A DNA stretch of 64,000 nucleotides from Thermohalobaculum sp039033215 (GTDB taxonomy: Bacteria; Pseudomonadota; Alphaproteobacteria; Rhodobacterales; Rhodobacteraceae), in contig JBCCDA010000013.1 in the NCBI GenBank assembly GCA_039033215.1, forward strand, positions 1-64,000, in the 5' to 3' direction. Of this stretch, positions 1-7,679 are shown one piece after another (the stretch's first letter is position 1; each line of letters begins with the position of its first letter). Below the pieces are notes generated by a model. That model did not search any database, was not told where the DNA came from, and saw nothing but the letters and a program-made list of their open reading frames with translations. Made by a program: the position numbers and the translations under genes.

Positions 1-155
1 GGCTATTCAGATGAAATTGACAACGACGACTTTTTAAAAGCGGCCATTAACGACACGCTGCTAGCGCCCCTGGGTTACGACCCACTCGGCCTGGACAACA
101 ACTTAACGCAAGCAGACGGGCTAATCGACGCCAAGCTACTGCAAGGTGACTACTA
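1..155 (+). other. Left-edge segment with foreign composition, possible gene fragment
   Basis: This stretch is about 52% GC, clearly lower than the genes after it, and uses codons such as TTA, AAA and CTA that are rare elsewhere in the window. Reading from base 1 gives an open frame of about 55 acidic residues (beginning GYSDEIDNDDFLKAAIN) which then runs on out of frame into dnaE2. I do not recognise the peptide. In relatives, dnaE2 normally follows imuB, and nothing here resembles an ImuB C-terminus. It could be the end of a transferred gene or a misassembled contig end. Confidence 0.4.
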
Positions 156-181
156 TTCCCCAACCCGGGGGAGGCAGCGGC

Positions 182-3100
182 ATGTCGCATGCCGGTTACT
201 CGGAACTTCAGGTCACCACCAACTTCAGCTTTCTGCGCGGTGGCGCACATCCGGACGAGATGGTGGCCGCAGCCCATGCCCGCGGGCTCTCGGCCCTTGC
301 CATAACCGACCGCAACACCCTAGCCGGCGTTGTTCGCGCGCATGTCGCGGCAAGAGAACTCGGCCTGCGCCTGCTCATCGGATGCCGTCTGGATCTGCTG
401 GACGGGCCATCGCTGCTGGTCTGGCCCCGGGATCGCGCCGCCTATGGTCGGCTCTCGAAGCTCCTCAGCTTCGGTAAAATGCGCGCGCCCAAAGGGGAAT
501 GTCACCTGACGCTTGAGGAGACGCTGGCCCATATCGAAGGCCACGAAGTTGCCGTCATTCCCTCACGGCCCCTGACGCCTACCTTCCGCGACACCCTCGC
601 CCGGATTGCCAAAACCCTCCCCGGGCACGTCCACCTCGCGGCGTCACACCGCTATCAGGGCCACGACCGCGCCTGGATCGGCGAGCTGGACGCGCTGGCG
701 CGAACCACCGGCACCCATCTGCTGGCGACCAATGACGTCCACTACCATGTGCCCGAGCGCCGCCCCCTGCAGGACGTGCTCACCTGCATCCGCGAGGGGG
801 TGACGATCCATGAGGCCGGGCATCTGCTGGCCGCAAACGCAGAACGTCACGTCAAGGGCCCGGACGAGATGGCGCGCCTCTTTCGCGGCTTCGAACATGC
901 TCTGGACGCCACCCGGCGCATCACCGAAGTCTGTACATTCAGCCTCGACGAGCTGCGCTACGAATACCCCGACGAACCCGTGCCCCCCGGCAAGACGCCC
1001 CAGAGCCACCTCGAAGACATCACCTGGTCCGGTGCAGCAAGGCGCTATCCTGACGGCATCCCTGATCCCGTCCGCGACGCGCTGCGCCGCGAACTCGCCC
1101 TGATCGCCGAGCTTGGCTACGCGCCCTATTTCCTGACCGTCCACGACATTGTCGACTATGCCCGCACGCCGCAGCCGGCCAAGGGACGGTTGGACCCGAT
1201 CCTCTGCCAGGGACGCGGATCGGCCGCCAATTCGTCGGTCTGCTATTGCCTCGGCATCACCTCCGTGGATCCTGCCCGCATCAATCTGCTGTTCGAGCGT
1301 TTCCTCACCCGGGAACGCCGCGAGCCACCCGATATCGACGTCGATTTCGAACATGAGCGCCGCGAGGAGGTCATCCAGTACATCTACGACCGCTATGGCC
1401 GCGACCGGGCGGGGCTGGCGGCGACCGTGATCTCCTACCGCCCCCGATCGGCGGTCCGCGAGGTCGGCAAGGCCATGGGCCTGACCGAGGATGTGACCGC
1501 TGCCCTCTCCGGCACCATCTGGGGGCCCTGGGGCAAGGAAGTGGAACGTGACCGCGTGCGTGGCGCGGGGCTCGACCCCGACGATGCACTGCTCTCCCGC
1601 GTGATCGCCCTCACCGATGAACTCATCGGCTTTCCGCGCCACCTCTCGCAGCACGTGGGCGGCTTCGTGCTCACGCGAGGGCCGCTGGTCGAAACCGTCC
1701 CCATCGGCAACGCTGCCATGCAGGACCGCACCTTCATCGAATGGGACAAGGACGATATCGACGCGCTCGGCATCCTGAAGGTCGATGTCCTCGCACTGGG
1801 GATGCTCAGTTGCATTCGCCGGGCCTTCGACATGCTGGACGATCACTATGGGGTGCGCCATACGCTGGCCAGCGTGCCATCGGACGACAAGGGCGTCTTC
1901 GGGATGATCTCGCGTGCCGACACCCTCGGCGTCTTCCAGATCGAGAGCCGGGCGCAAATGTCCATGCTGCCGCGGCTGAAACCCGCCTGCTTCTATGACC
2001 TGGTGATCGAGGTCGCCATCGTCCGCCCAGGTCCTATCCAAGGCGACATGGTCCACCCCTATCTGCGCCGCCGCAAGGGACTGGAGGAGGTCACCTACCC
2101 CTCGCCCGATCCCACGCAGGGGCCCGCGGACGAGCTGAAACAGATCCTGGGCCGCACGCTCGGCGTACCCCTTTTCCAGGAACAGGCCATGAAGATCGCC
2201 ATGCAGGCGGCGAAATTCTCGGCGGGTGAACTGAACGAACTGCGCCGGGCGCTCGCCACTTTCCGCAAGCGTGGCACGATCCACCAGCTCGAGCAGAAGA
2301 TGATCACCCGCATGGTCGCCCGCGGCTACGAGCCCGCCTTCGCCCAGCGCTGTTTCGACCAGATCAAGGGCTTCGGCGAATACGGCTTCCCCGAGAGCCA
2401 TGCCGCCAGTTTCGCCCTGCTGGTCTGGGTGTCGTGCTGGCTGAAGCACCACTATCCGGAGGTCTTCTGCGCCGCACTCCTGAACGCCCAGCCGATGGGG
2501 TTCTACGCCCCCGCCCAGATCGTCCGGGACGCCCGCGCCCACGGAGTCGAGGTCCGGGAGGTCGACGTGAACCAATCGGACTGGGATTGCACGCTTGAGG
2601 GCCGCCAACGCGTCCCTCTTGTCGAGGCGGAGCGCCGGGGTGGGCGGGCGGGCGGTGCTCCGTCCGGACAAGAAGGACGCGAAGACGCACACGCCGTTCG
2701 CCTGGGCCTTCGCCAGGTCGACGGTGTAGGCGAACAGGCAATGCATCGTCTCGCAGCGGCGCGTCCCTATGCCCGCATCGAAGAATTGCAAACCCGCGCG
2801 GGTCTCACGCTCGGCGAGATCGAGCATCTGGCCGAGGCCGATGCCTTCCGCTCTCTCGGCCTCGACCGGCGCCAGGCGATCTGGCAGGTGCGCGCGCTGC
2901 GGCGCGGGACGGCCTTACCGCTCTTCGAGCATGCCAGGGCCCTCGACTACGGCGAAGAGCCCCGGACCACCCTGCCCGCCATGGCGCCGGCCGAGCATGT
3001 CATCGCCGACTATCGCTCCCTGAAACTCTCGCTCAAGGCGCATCCCCTCAGCTTCCTGCGCGACCGGCTTACCCGGGAACGCATCCTGAGCAGCCAGGCG

Positions 3101-3517
3101 CTCTGGGATCTGCCGAACGGCCAGCGTGCAGCCGTGGCCGGGGTCGTCCTGGTGCGCCAGCGCCCGGGCACCGCCAAGGGCGTCTGCTTCATGACGCTGG
3201 AGGACGAGGAAGGCGTTGCCAACATCATCGTCTGGCCCAAGGTGCTGGAGCGTTTCCGCCGCGTCGTCATGGGCGCGCGGCTGGTGCTGGTACGCGGCCG
3301 TGTGCAGCAGGCCGAAGGGGTGTTGCACCTGGTGGCCGATCAGCTTTGGGACCGCAGCGCCGATCTCGACAGCCTGGCCGACCAAACCAAAGGTGCTGGG
3401 ATGTCGGCACCTCTTGCCCGCGCCGACGAGGTCGTGCGCCCCGTTCCCGAACCGCCACAGGGCCGCCTCCATCCCCGCGACATCCGCATCCTGCCCAAAT
3501 CCCGAGATTTCCACTGA
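182..3517 (+). CDS. dnaE2: Error-prone DNA polymerase III alpha subunit DnaE2
   Basis: Damage-inducible C-family polymerase for translesion synthesis, normally working with ImuA and ImuB. The 1111-residue product is the usual length. It has an N-terminal PHP domain (from about residue 5), a polymerase core with the acidic motif PDIDVDF (Asp384, Asp386), a helix-hairpin-helix region and a C-terminal OB fold. The start at 182 follows a GGGGGAGG ribosome site; an in-frame ATG at 146 lies in the compositionally odd left edge and is less likely. Residues about 810-834 (RVPLVEAERRGG...) are an Arg/Gly-rich insertion encoded by a hairpin repeat (see 2609-2681). Relatives pass directly from the DW(D/N)CTLE segment to the AVRLGLR segment here. 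The imuA/imuB partners are not seen. Confidence 0.95.
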   Translation: MSHAGYSELQVTTNFSFLRGGAHPDEMVAAAHARGLSALAITDRNTLAGVVRAHVAARELGLRLLIGCRLDLLDGPSLLVWPRDRAAYGRLSKLLSFGKMRAPKGECHLTLEETLAHIEGHEVAVIPSRPLTPTFRDTLARIAKTLPGHVHLAASHRYQGHDRAWIGELDALARTTGTHLLATNDVHYHVPERRPLQDVLTCIREGVTIHEAGHLLAANAERHVKGPDEMARLFRGFEHALDATRRITEVCTFSLDELRYEYPDEPVPPGKTPQSHLEDITWSGAARRYPDGIPDPVRDALRRELALIAELGYAPYFLTVHDIVDYARTPQPAKGRLDPILCQGRGSAANSSVCYCLGITSVDPARINLLFERFLTRERREPPDIDVDFEHERREEVIQYIYDRYGRDRAGLAATVISYRPRSAVREVGKAMGLTEDVTAALSGTIWGPWGKEVERDRVRGAGLDPDDALLSRVIALTDELIGFPRHLSQHVGGFVLTRGPLVETVPIGNAAMQDRTFIEWDKDDIDALGILKVDVLALGMLSCIRRAFDMLDDHYGVRHTLASVPSDDKGVFGMISRADTLGVFQIESRAQMSMLPRLKPACFYDLVIEVAIVRPGPIQGDMVHPYLRRRKGLEEVTYPSPDPTQGPADELKQILGRTLGVPLFQEQAMKIAMQAAKFSAGELNELRRALATFRKRGTIHQLEQKMITRMVARGYEPAFAQRCFDQIKGFGEYGFPESHAASFALLVWVSCWLKHHYPEVFCAALLNAQPMGFYAPAQIVRDARAHGVEVREVDVNQSDWDCTLEGRQRVPLVEAERRGGRAGGAPSGQEGREDAHAVRLGLRQVDGVGEQAMHRLAAARPYARIEELQTRAGLTLGEIEHLAEADAFRSLGLDRRQAIWQVRALRRGTALPLFEHARALDYGEEPRTTLPAMAPAEHVIADYRSLKLSLKAHPLSFLRDRLTRERILSSQALWDLPNGQRAAVAGVVLVRQRPGTAKGVCFMTLEDEEGVANIIVWPKVLERFRRVVMGARLVLVRGRVQQAEGVLHLVADQLWDRSADLDSLADQTKGAGMSAPLARADEVVRPVPEPPQGRLHPRDIRILPKSRDFH
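2609..2681 (+). repeat. G4-hairpin repeat, copy C, inside dnaE2
   Basis: 15-bp arms (2609-2623 and 2667-2681, one mismatch) enclose a second, inner stem (CGGAGCGCC with GGTGCTCCG) and an apical G-run tract GGGGTGGGCGGGCGGG at 2637-2652. The 24-nt core around this tract is identical to that of the copy at 11200-11280, although the outer arms are unrelated in sequence. That pattern suits a mobile or structural element rather than protein homology. It is read through in frame by dnaE2. Confidence 0.7.
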
Positions 3518-3608
3518 ACGCGGACAGCATCGCATCCCGGATACTCGCGCGCGCCCGCTGGACAGCGGTGCCCCCGATGGTCTCAATCCTCCCATCAAGG
3601 AGATCGTC

Positions 3609-5144
3609 ATGACCGCACCCGCCAAAGCGCCACGCGTCGCCCTGATGGGCATGATCCTGGAATCGAACCGCCATGCCCGCCCGGCCGCCAAGGCGGATTT
3701 CGAGCGGACAACCTGGATGGGCGGCAACGCGCTCATGGCCGAGGCGCGGGCCGAAACCCCGTCGCTCGCCACCGAGTTCTCGGCTTTCGTGCGCGCAATG
3801 GACGCCACCGGACCCTGGACGCCCGTCCCGGTCCTTCTCACCGCCTGCCACCCGCAGGGCCCGGTCGAGGAAGCCGTCTACGAGGAGTACGCCCAGGCGA
3901 TCGAGGTGGCCCTGAAAGCTCAGGACATCGACGCCGTCTACCTCTGCCACCACGGCGCGATGGTTGCGACCCATCTCGACGACCCCGACGGGGCGCTCGC
4001 CGCCCGGGTCCGCGCCACCGTCGGCCCGGACGTGCCCATCGTCCAGACGCTGGACCTGCACGGCAACATCTCGGACCTGATGTGCGACAGCGTGGACCTG
4101 ATCTGCGGCTACCGCACCAACCCCCATGTCGACATGATCGAACGGGGCGAGGAATGCGCCTTCACGCTGCGCCGCATGCTCGCCGGGCTCGCCCGCCCGC
4201 AGGTCGTGCACGTGAAGCTGCCGATCGCGCCGGCCTCGGTCACGCTGCTGACCGCCGGCGGGCCCTATGCCGACATGATCGACTATGGCCAGCGGCGCCA
4301 GGCCGAGCTTGCGGGAAAGATCCTGAACGTCTCGATCTTCGGGAATTTCATCTTCTCGGACGTGCCCGAGAACGGGGTCTCGGTGGTGGTGACCGCCCGC
4401 GAGGACCGCCGGATCGCCGAGGACCTCGCCCGCGAGATCGCCACGTTGGGCTGGGCGGAGCGTGAGCGTTTCGTGAAAGATATCATGCCCTTGCCGGACG
4501 CTGTTGCGATGGCGAACCGGACCGACCGCGCGCCCGTGATCTTCTCGGATTCCGGCGACAACCCAGGTGGCGGCGGATCGGGCCGGACGACCGAACTGCT
4601 GGCCGCCCTGCACAAGGCGGACGCGCAGGGCGTCTTCTATGGATCGTTCTACGACCAGGCGCTGACCGCCGAGGCCCACGCGCTCGGCGCCGGCGCCGCC
4701 TTCACAGCCCGCTTCAACCGCGACGCGGCCGGCGCAAGCTGGGAGGCATGGGATATCCCGTTCGAGGCAGAGGCCCGGGTCCTCGCGCTCCATGACGGGA
4801 ACATCACCGGGCGGCTTGGGATCTTTGCCGGGCGGCGTCTCGAACTTGGCCCCTGCGCGCTTCTGCAGATCGGGGGCATCAAGGTCGTCGGGATTTCGGA
4901 CCGCAGCCAGACCGCGGACCCAATGTTCTTCGAGATGTTCGGCCTGGACATCGCCGATGCCCAGACGGTCTGTGTCAAGTCCCGCGGCCATTTCCGCGCG
5001 GGCTTCCTGCCGTGGTTCCCGCCCGCCCAGGTCTTCGAGGTCGATACCGGCGGGCTGACATCGCCAGTGCTCGAACGCTGGCCGCTCGACCGGATCGCCC
5101 GCCCCGCCTTCCCGCTGGACCGGGACTTCGACTGGGCGCCCTAA
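3609..5144 (+). CDS. M81 family metallopeptidase (MlrC-like)
   Basis: A 511-residue member of the M81/MlrC family, zinc-dependent hydrolases named after the enzyme that finishes microcystin degradation. Most members act on other peptides or amides. Motifs seen are CHHGAM, TLDLHGN, GYRTNPHVDM and, in the C-terminal MlrC_C region, DSGDNPGGGGSGRTTELL. The start follows AAGGAGA. An open frame extends upstream to 3216 but overlaps dnaE2 and has no domain. Location beside a peptide-type ABC transporter and an ArgE-like deacylase suggests hydrolysis of an imported peptide-like compound; this is inference. Confidence 0.88.
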   Translation: MTAPAKAPRVALMGMILESNRHARPAAKADFERTTWMGGNALMAEARAETPSLATEFSAFVRAMDATGPWTPVPVLLTACHPQGPVEEAVYEEYAQAIEVALKAQDIDAVYLCHHGAMVATHLDDPDGALAARVRATVGPDVPIVQTLDLHGNISDLMCDSVDLICGYRTNPHVDMIERGEECAFTLRRMLAGLARPQVVHVKLPIAPASVTLLTAGGPYADMIDYGQRRQAELAGKILNVSIFGNFIFSDVPENGVSVVVTAREDRRIAEDLAREIATLGWAERERFVKDIMPLPDAVAMANRTDRAPVIFSDSGDNPGGGGSGRTTELLAALHKADAQGVFYGSFYDQALTAEAHALGAGAAFTARFNRDAAGASWEAWDIPFEAEARVLALHDGNITGRLGIFAGRRLELGPCALLQIGGIKVVGISDRSQTADPMFFEMFGLDIADAQTVCVKSRGHFRAGFLPWFPPAQVFEVDTGGLTSPVLERWPLDRIARPAFPLDRDFDWAP

Positions 5145-5166
5145 TGTGTTCAATTTTAATCGAATA

Positions 5167-5286
5167 TTAGGAATGGGGCCGTAGAACCCTCAGCGTCCGG
5201 CCGGACGTGTAGATTTTGTAGACGACCTCCCCTCGGCTGGTAGCGCCGTTGAGGGGGCTGGGGCTAACGGTGGGCCCACCGCTCAT
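5167..5286 (-). other. Short open frame with palindromes, possible gene remnant
   Basis: In the 252-bp gap between the M81 gene and the MBL gene, the minus strand encodes a coherent 39-residue peptide starting MSGGPTVSPSPLNG and ending VLRPHS. The open frame continues without a stop for roughly another 25 codons upstream but has no other obvious start. Two perfect 14-bp palindromes lie in it, at 5268-5281 (CGGTGGGCCCACCG) and 5287-5300 (GCGCCATATGGCGC). No Shine-Dalgarno is visible. It may be the tail of a decayed gene or mobile element, or chance. No other feature is seen in the gap. Confidence 0.25.
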
Positions 5287-5396
5287 GCGCCATATGGCGC
5301 GCAGCGTTCCAAAACCTGACCACGCAGCCAAGGCAGCACGGTCACCCCTTCCGAGAGATCATCGACAGCGACGCCGCCGGGCCAAGGGCCGTACGG

Positions 5397-6221
5397 TCAG
5401 TCGTCCAGCTCGATCACCGAGCCCGCGCCAAGTTTGCGCGTGCCCAGTTCGGCGTGGAACCGCGCCAGGATGTCGAACTCGACACAATGCATCGGCAACA
5501 GCACCTCGACCCCTTCGTCGCGGAACCAGGCGATCGTCTCGTCGACGGGCGGATCTTCGGCATGGAGCAGATGAAACCCGCCGATCACGGCATGGAGCTT
5601 CTGTCCCGTGACCTGCTTCGCGGCCTCGGAGATGTTGCAGATCCCCGCATGCGAGCAGCCGGACACCACCACCGCGCCCTTGGACGTCCGGAAGGCCAGC
5701 GCGGTATCGTCGGGCATGGGGTCGTCCTTGTAGGCGCCCTTCTCGAACGGCGTGACGCGGGGGATGTGTCCCAGGAAGAACGCCCCGGGGGCGAGTTCCT
5801 GCGGGCCCTCGCTTTCCAGCACGGCGAAATCGCGGCGCAGCACGGACTGGATTTCGGCGTAGTCCTGGGCGGCGTTCGAGCGATCCTCGGCGATGTCGGG
5901 CGGGGGCTCCATGACGCGCGGGTGCAGGATGACGCGCTTGCGGCGATTCTGGTCCGCCCCTGCCGCATCACTGCCTGAGGGGGCGTTGAAGCCATGCCAG
6001 AGCACACCCTTTGTGTGGTCGCGGTGGATGTGACTGAAGGCGATGACATCCACGGTGTCGAGGTCGATGCCCGCGTGATCGGCGTTGAAGCGCCAGACAT
6101 CCGAGAGCCCCATGTCGAAGAGCACGTTGGTGCCCCGATACTCGACCCAGGCGGAGAACCCCCATTCGGCTTTCCAGGGCATCGCGGAGGCTTCGTTCTC
6201 GCACAAGAGCGTGATCTTCAT
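5397..6221 (-). CDS. MBL-fold metallohydrolase, dihydropterin-synthase-like subgroup
   Basis: A 274-residue metallo-beta-lactamase-fold protein with metal-binding motif SHIHRDH (His64, His66, Asp68, His69), a later CSHAGICNI and GGFHL. These fit the archaeal MJ0936/TM0207-type branch often annotated as 7,8-dihydropterin-6-methyl-aminobenzene phosphate synthase-like. Real substrates in bacteria are unknown. The start at MKITLLCEN is supported by a GGAG about 10 bases upstream; the open frame reaches 6326 but the extra 35 residues cross a repeat hairpin and look non-coding. It is transcribed in the same direction as the deacylase behind it. Confidence 0.85.
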   Translation of the reverse strand: MKITLLCENEASAMPWKAEWGFSAWVEYRGTNVLFDMGLSDVWRFNADHAGIDLDTVDVIAFSHIHRDHTKGVLWHGFNAPSGSDAAGADQNRRKRVILHPRVMEPPPDIAEDRSNAAQDYAEIQSVLRRDFAVLESEGPQELAPGAFFLGHIPRVTPFEKGAYKDDPMPDDTALAFRTSKGAVVVSGCSHAGICNISEAAKQVTGQKLHAVIGGFHLLHAEDPPVDETIAWFRDEGVEVLLPMHCVEFDILARFHAELGTRKLGAGSVIELDD

Positions 6222-6307
6222 AGCGGGGCTCCGGGTTTCTCGCACCTTGGTACGCGGAAACGCCGATCGATCAAACCGGCGATACCGGCCCGTACCGGGC
6301 ACCGGAC

Positions 6308-6353
6308 GGGGGCGCTGCCCCCGCACCCCCGAGGTATTTTGGGCCAGATGAAG
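6308..6353 (-). repeat. CTTCATCTGGCC box with hairpin, copy 1
   Basis: Read on the minus strand, a 23-bp box (6353 to 6331, beginning CTTCATCTGGCC and ending ATACCTC) is followed by a perfect hairpin GGGGGC-AGC-GCCCCC (6322 to 6308). It lies 87 bases before the start of the MBL gene in the direction of transcription. Further copies occur at 16870, 17026 and 43528. A similar box is, as far as I recall, frequent between genes in Rhodobacterales; its role is unknown to me. Confidence 0.7.
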
Positions 6354-6393
6354 ACGGTGGGGAGGGGTGTGGGGTCCGGCGCGTGCGGGCGCA

Positions 6394-7542
6394 TCATGCC
6401 GAGTGGCGGCAATGCTCGATCAGGTTGTCGAGGAACCGGTCGCAGGCATCGAGCTGGGTGAGGGCGATGAACTCGTCCGCCTTGTGCGCCTGTTCGATCG
6501 AGCCCGGGCCGCAGACCACCGTGGGGATCCCCGCGATATCGGCAAAGAGCCCGCCTTCCGTCGTGTAGGCGACCTTGGCGTGATCGTTCCGGCCGGCCAG
6601 GCGCTTGGCCAGCCCCGTGATCTCGGCAGAGGGATCGGTGTCGAGTCCGACGATGTGGGAATAGGGCTGGAAGTCGATCCCGGTGTCTGGATCAACGGCA
6701 TGCATCTCTGCCTCCAGCCGCCGGGCCTCGACCTGGATGCGGGCCACCAGCGCCTCGGGATCATCACCGGGCACAGCCCGGAACTCGAAGTCGAACTCGG
6801 CGTGGTGGGGGACGATGTTGAGCTGCGTTCCGCCCGTCATCCGCCCCACATGCGCCGTGGTATGGGGAAGATCGTAGAGCGCATCTCGAGGGCCGGTTCG
6901 CGCGAGATCGCGCCCGACATCGGAGACATAGGCGATCAGGCGAGCGGCATATTCGGCGGCGTTGACGGCCTGGGGGGCAAGCGAGGAATGGCCCGTCTTT
7001 CCACGCACCACCACGCGCTTGGAGATCTTGTGCTTGTGCCCGGTGATCACCTGCATGCTGGTCGGCTCACCGACAAAACACCCCGCGGGTCTGACCGGCC
7101 AATCGGCCATTTCGTGCAGCATGGGGCGCACCCCAGTGCAGCCGACTTCTTCGTCATAAGAGAAGGCGATGTGGAGCGGACGGGCGAGGCCCGACATCCT
7201 GGGCACTGCGGCCAGCACGCAGGCAAGATAGCCCTTCATGTCGCACGCGCCGCGCCCGTAGAGCAGGCCATCCGTCACCCGCGCCCCGAAGGGATCGGAC
7301 GACCATTCCTGGCCATCGACAGGGACCACATCCGTATGGCCAGAGAGCACAAACCCCGGCACCTCGGGCGGGCCGACGGTCGCGATCAGCGAGGCTTTCT
7401 CGCCCGTCTCTTCGGGGATTCGCCGGGACGAAACACCATGCTCGCCCAGATATTCCTCGACCCAGCCGATCAGAGGCAAATTCGAATGCCGCGAGACCGT
7501 GTCAAAGCCGATCAGCCGTTCGAGAATCTCGCTGGAATCCAT
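6394..7542 (-). CDS. ArgE/DapE family deacylase (acetylornithine deacetylase-like)
   Basis: M20 zinc amidohydrolase of 382 residues. Metal and catalytic motifs are visible: SGHTDVVPVDG, YGRGACDMKGY, DEEVGCTGV, VGEPTSM and a C-terminal AHKADEF. The dimerisation domain sits in the middle (RGKTGHSSLAP to about residue 280). Closest in pattern to acetylornithine deacetylases, but arginine biosynthesis usually uses ArgJ in this group, so a catabolic N-acyl amino acid substrate is plausible. The start MDSSEILERL is preceded by AAGGTGG. It is divergent from the adjacent ABC operon, 137 bp apart, which supports shared use of an imported substrate. Confidence 0.85.
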   Translation of the reverse strand: MDSSEILERLIGFDTVSRHSNLPLIGWVEEYLGEHGVSSRRIPEETGEKASLIATVGPPEVPGFVLSGHTDVVPVDGQEWSSDPFGARVTDGLLYGRGACDMKGYLACVLAAVPRMSGLARPLHIAFSYDEEVGCTGVRPMLHEMADWPVRPAGCFVGEPTSMQVITGHKHKISKRVVVRGKTGHSSLAPQAVNAAEYAARLIAYVSDVGRDLARTGPRDALYDLPHTTAHVGRMTGGTQLNIVPHHAEFDFEFRAVPGDDPEALVARIQVEARRLEAEMHAVDPDTGIDFQPYSHIVGLDTDPSAEITGLAKRLAGRNDHAKVAYTTEGGLFADIAGIPTVVCGPGSIEQAHKADEFIALTQLDACDRFLDNLIEHCRHSA

Positions 7543-7679
7543 TCCATCCACCTTGTTGCACCGCATCACATACGGCCTTTTCAATCACCGGCAAGGTGTT
7601 AAGGTCCCGTTGCACGCAGTCAATGCGGGCGCGTCCGAGCGCGCGGAGCGAGCGCGACGATAAGACAGGGAACACACAT

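Noticed and set aside
1..155. C-terminus of ImuB before dnaE2
   Set aside because: The residues do not resemble ImuB and the composition is unlike the operon.
644..2827. Long open frame on the minus strand opposite dnaE2
   Set aside because: It mirrors the codon bias of a GC-rich gene on the other strand, has no domain or ribosome site, and dnaE2 is certain.
3267..5153. Long minus-strand open frame opposite the M81 gene
   Set aside because: Antisense shadow with Arg/Gly/Asp-rich nonsense composition; the plus-strand gene has clear family motifs.
6222..6326. N-terminal extension of the MBL protein to 6326
   Set aside because: It reaches upstream to within two bases of the repeat box, through its hairpin (6308-6322), and has basic, non-family residues; the start at 6221 has a ribosome site and begins at the domain.
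6354..6380. G-rich stretch after repeat copy 1 as another G4-hairpin
   Set aside because: It has G runs but no inverted arms and none of the shared core.
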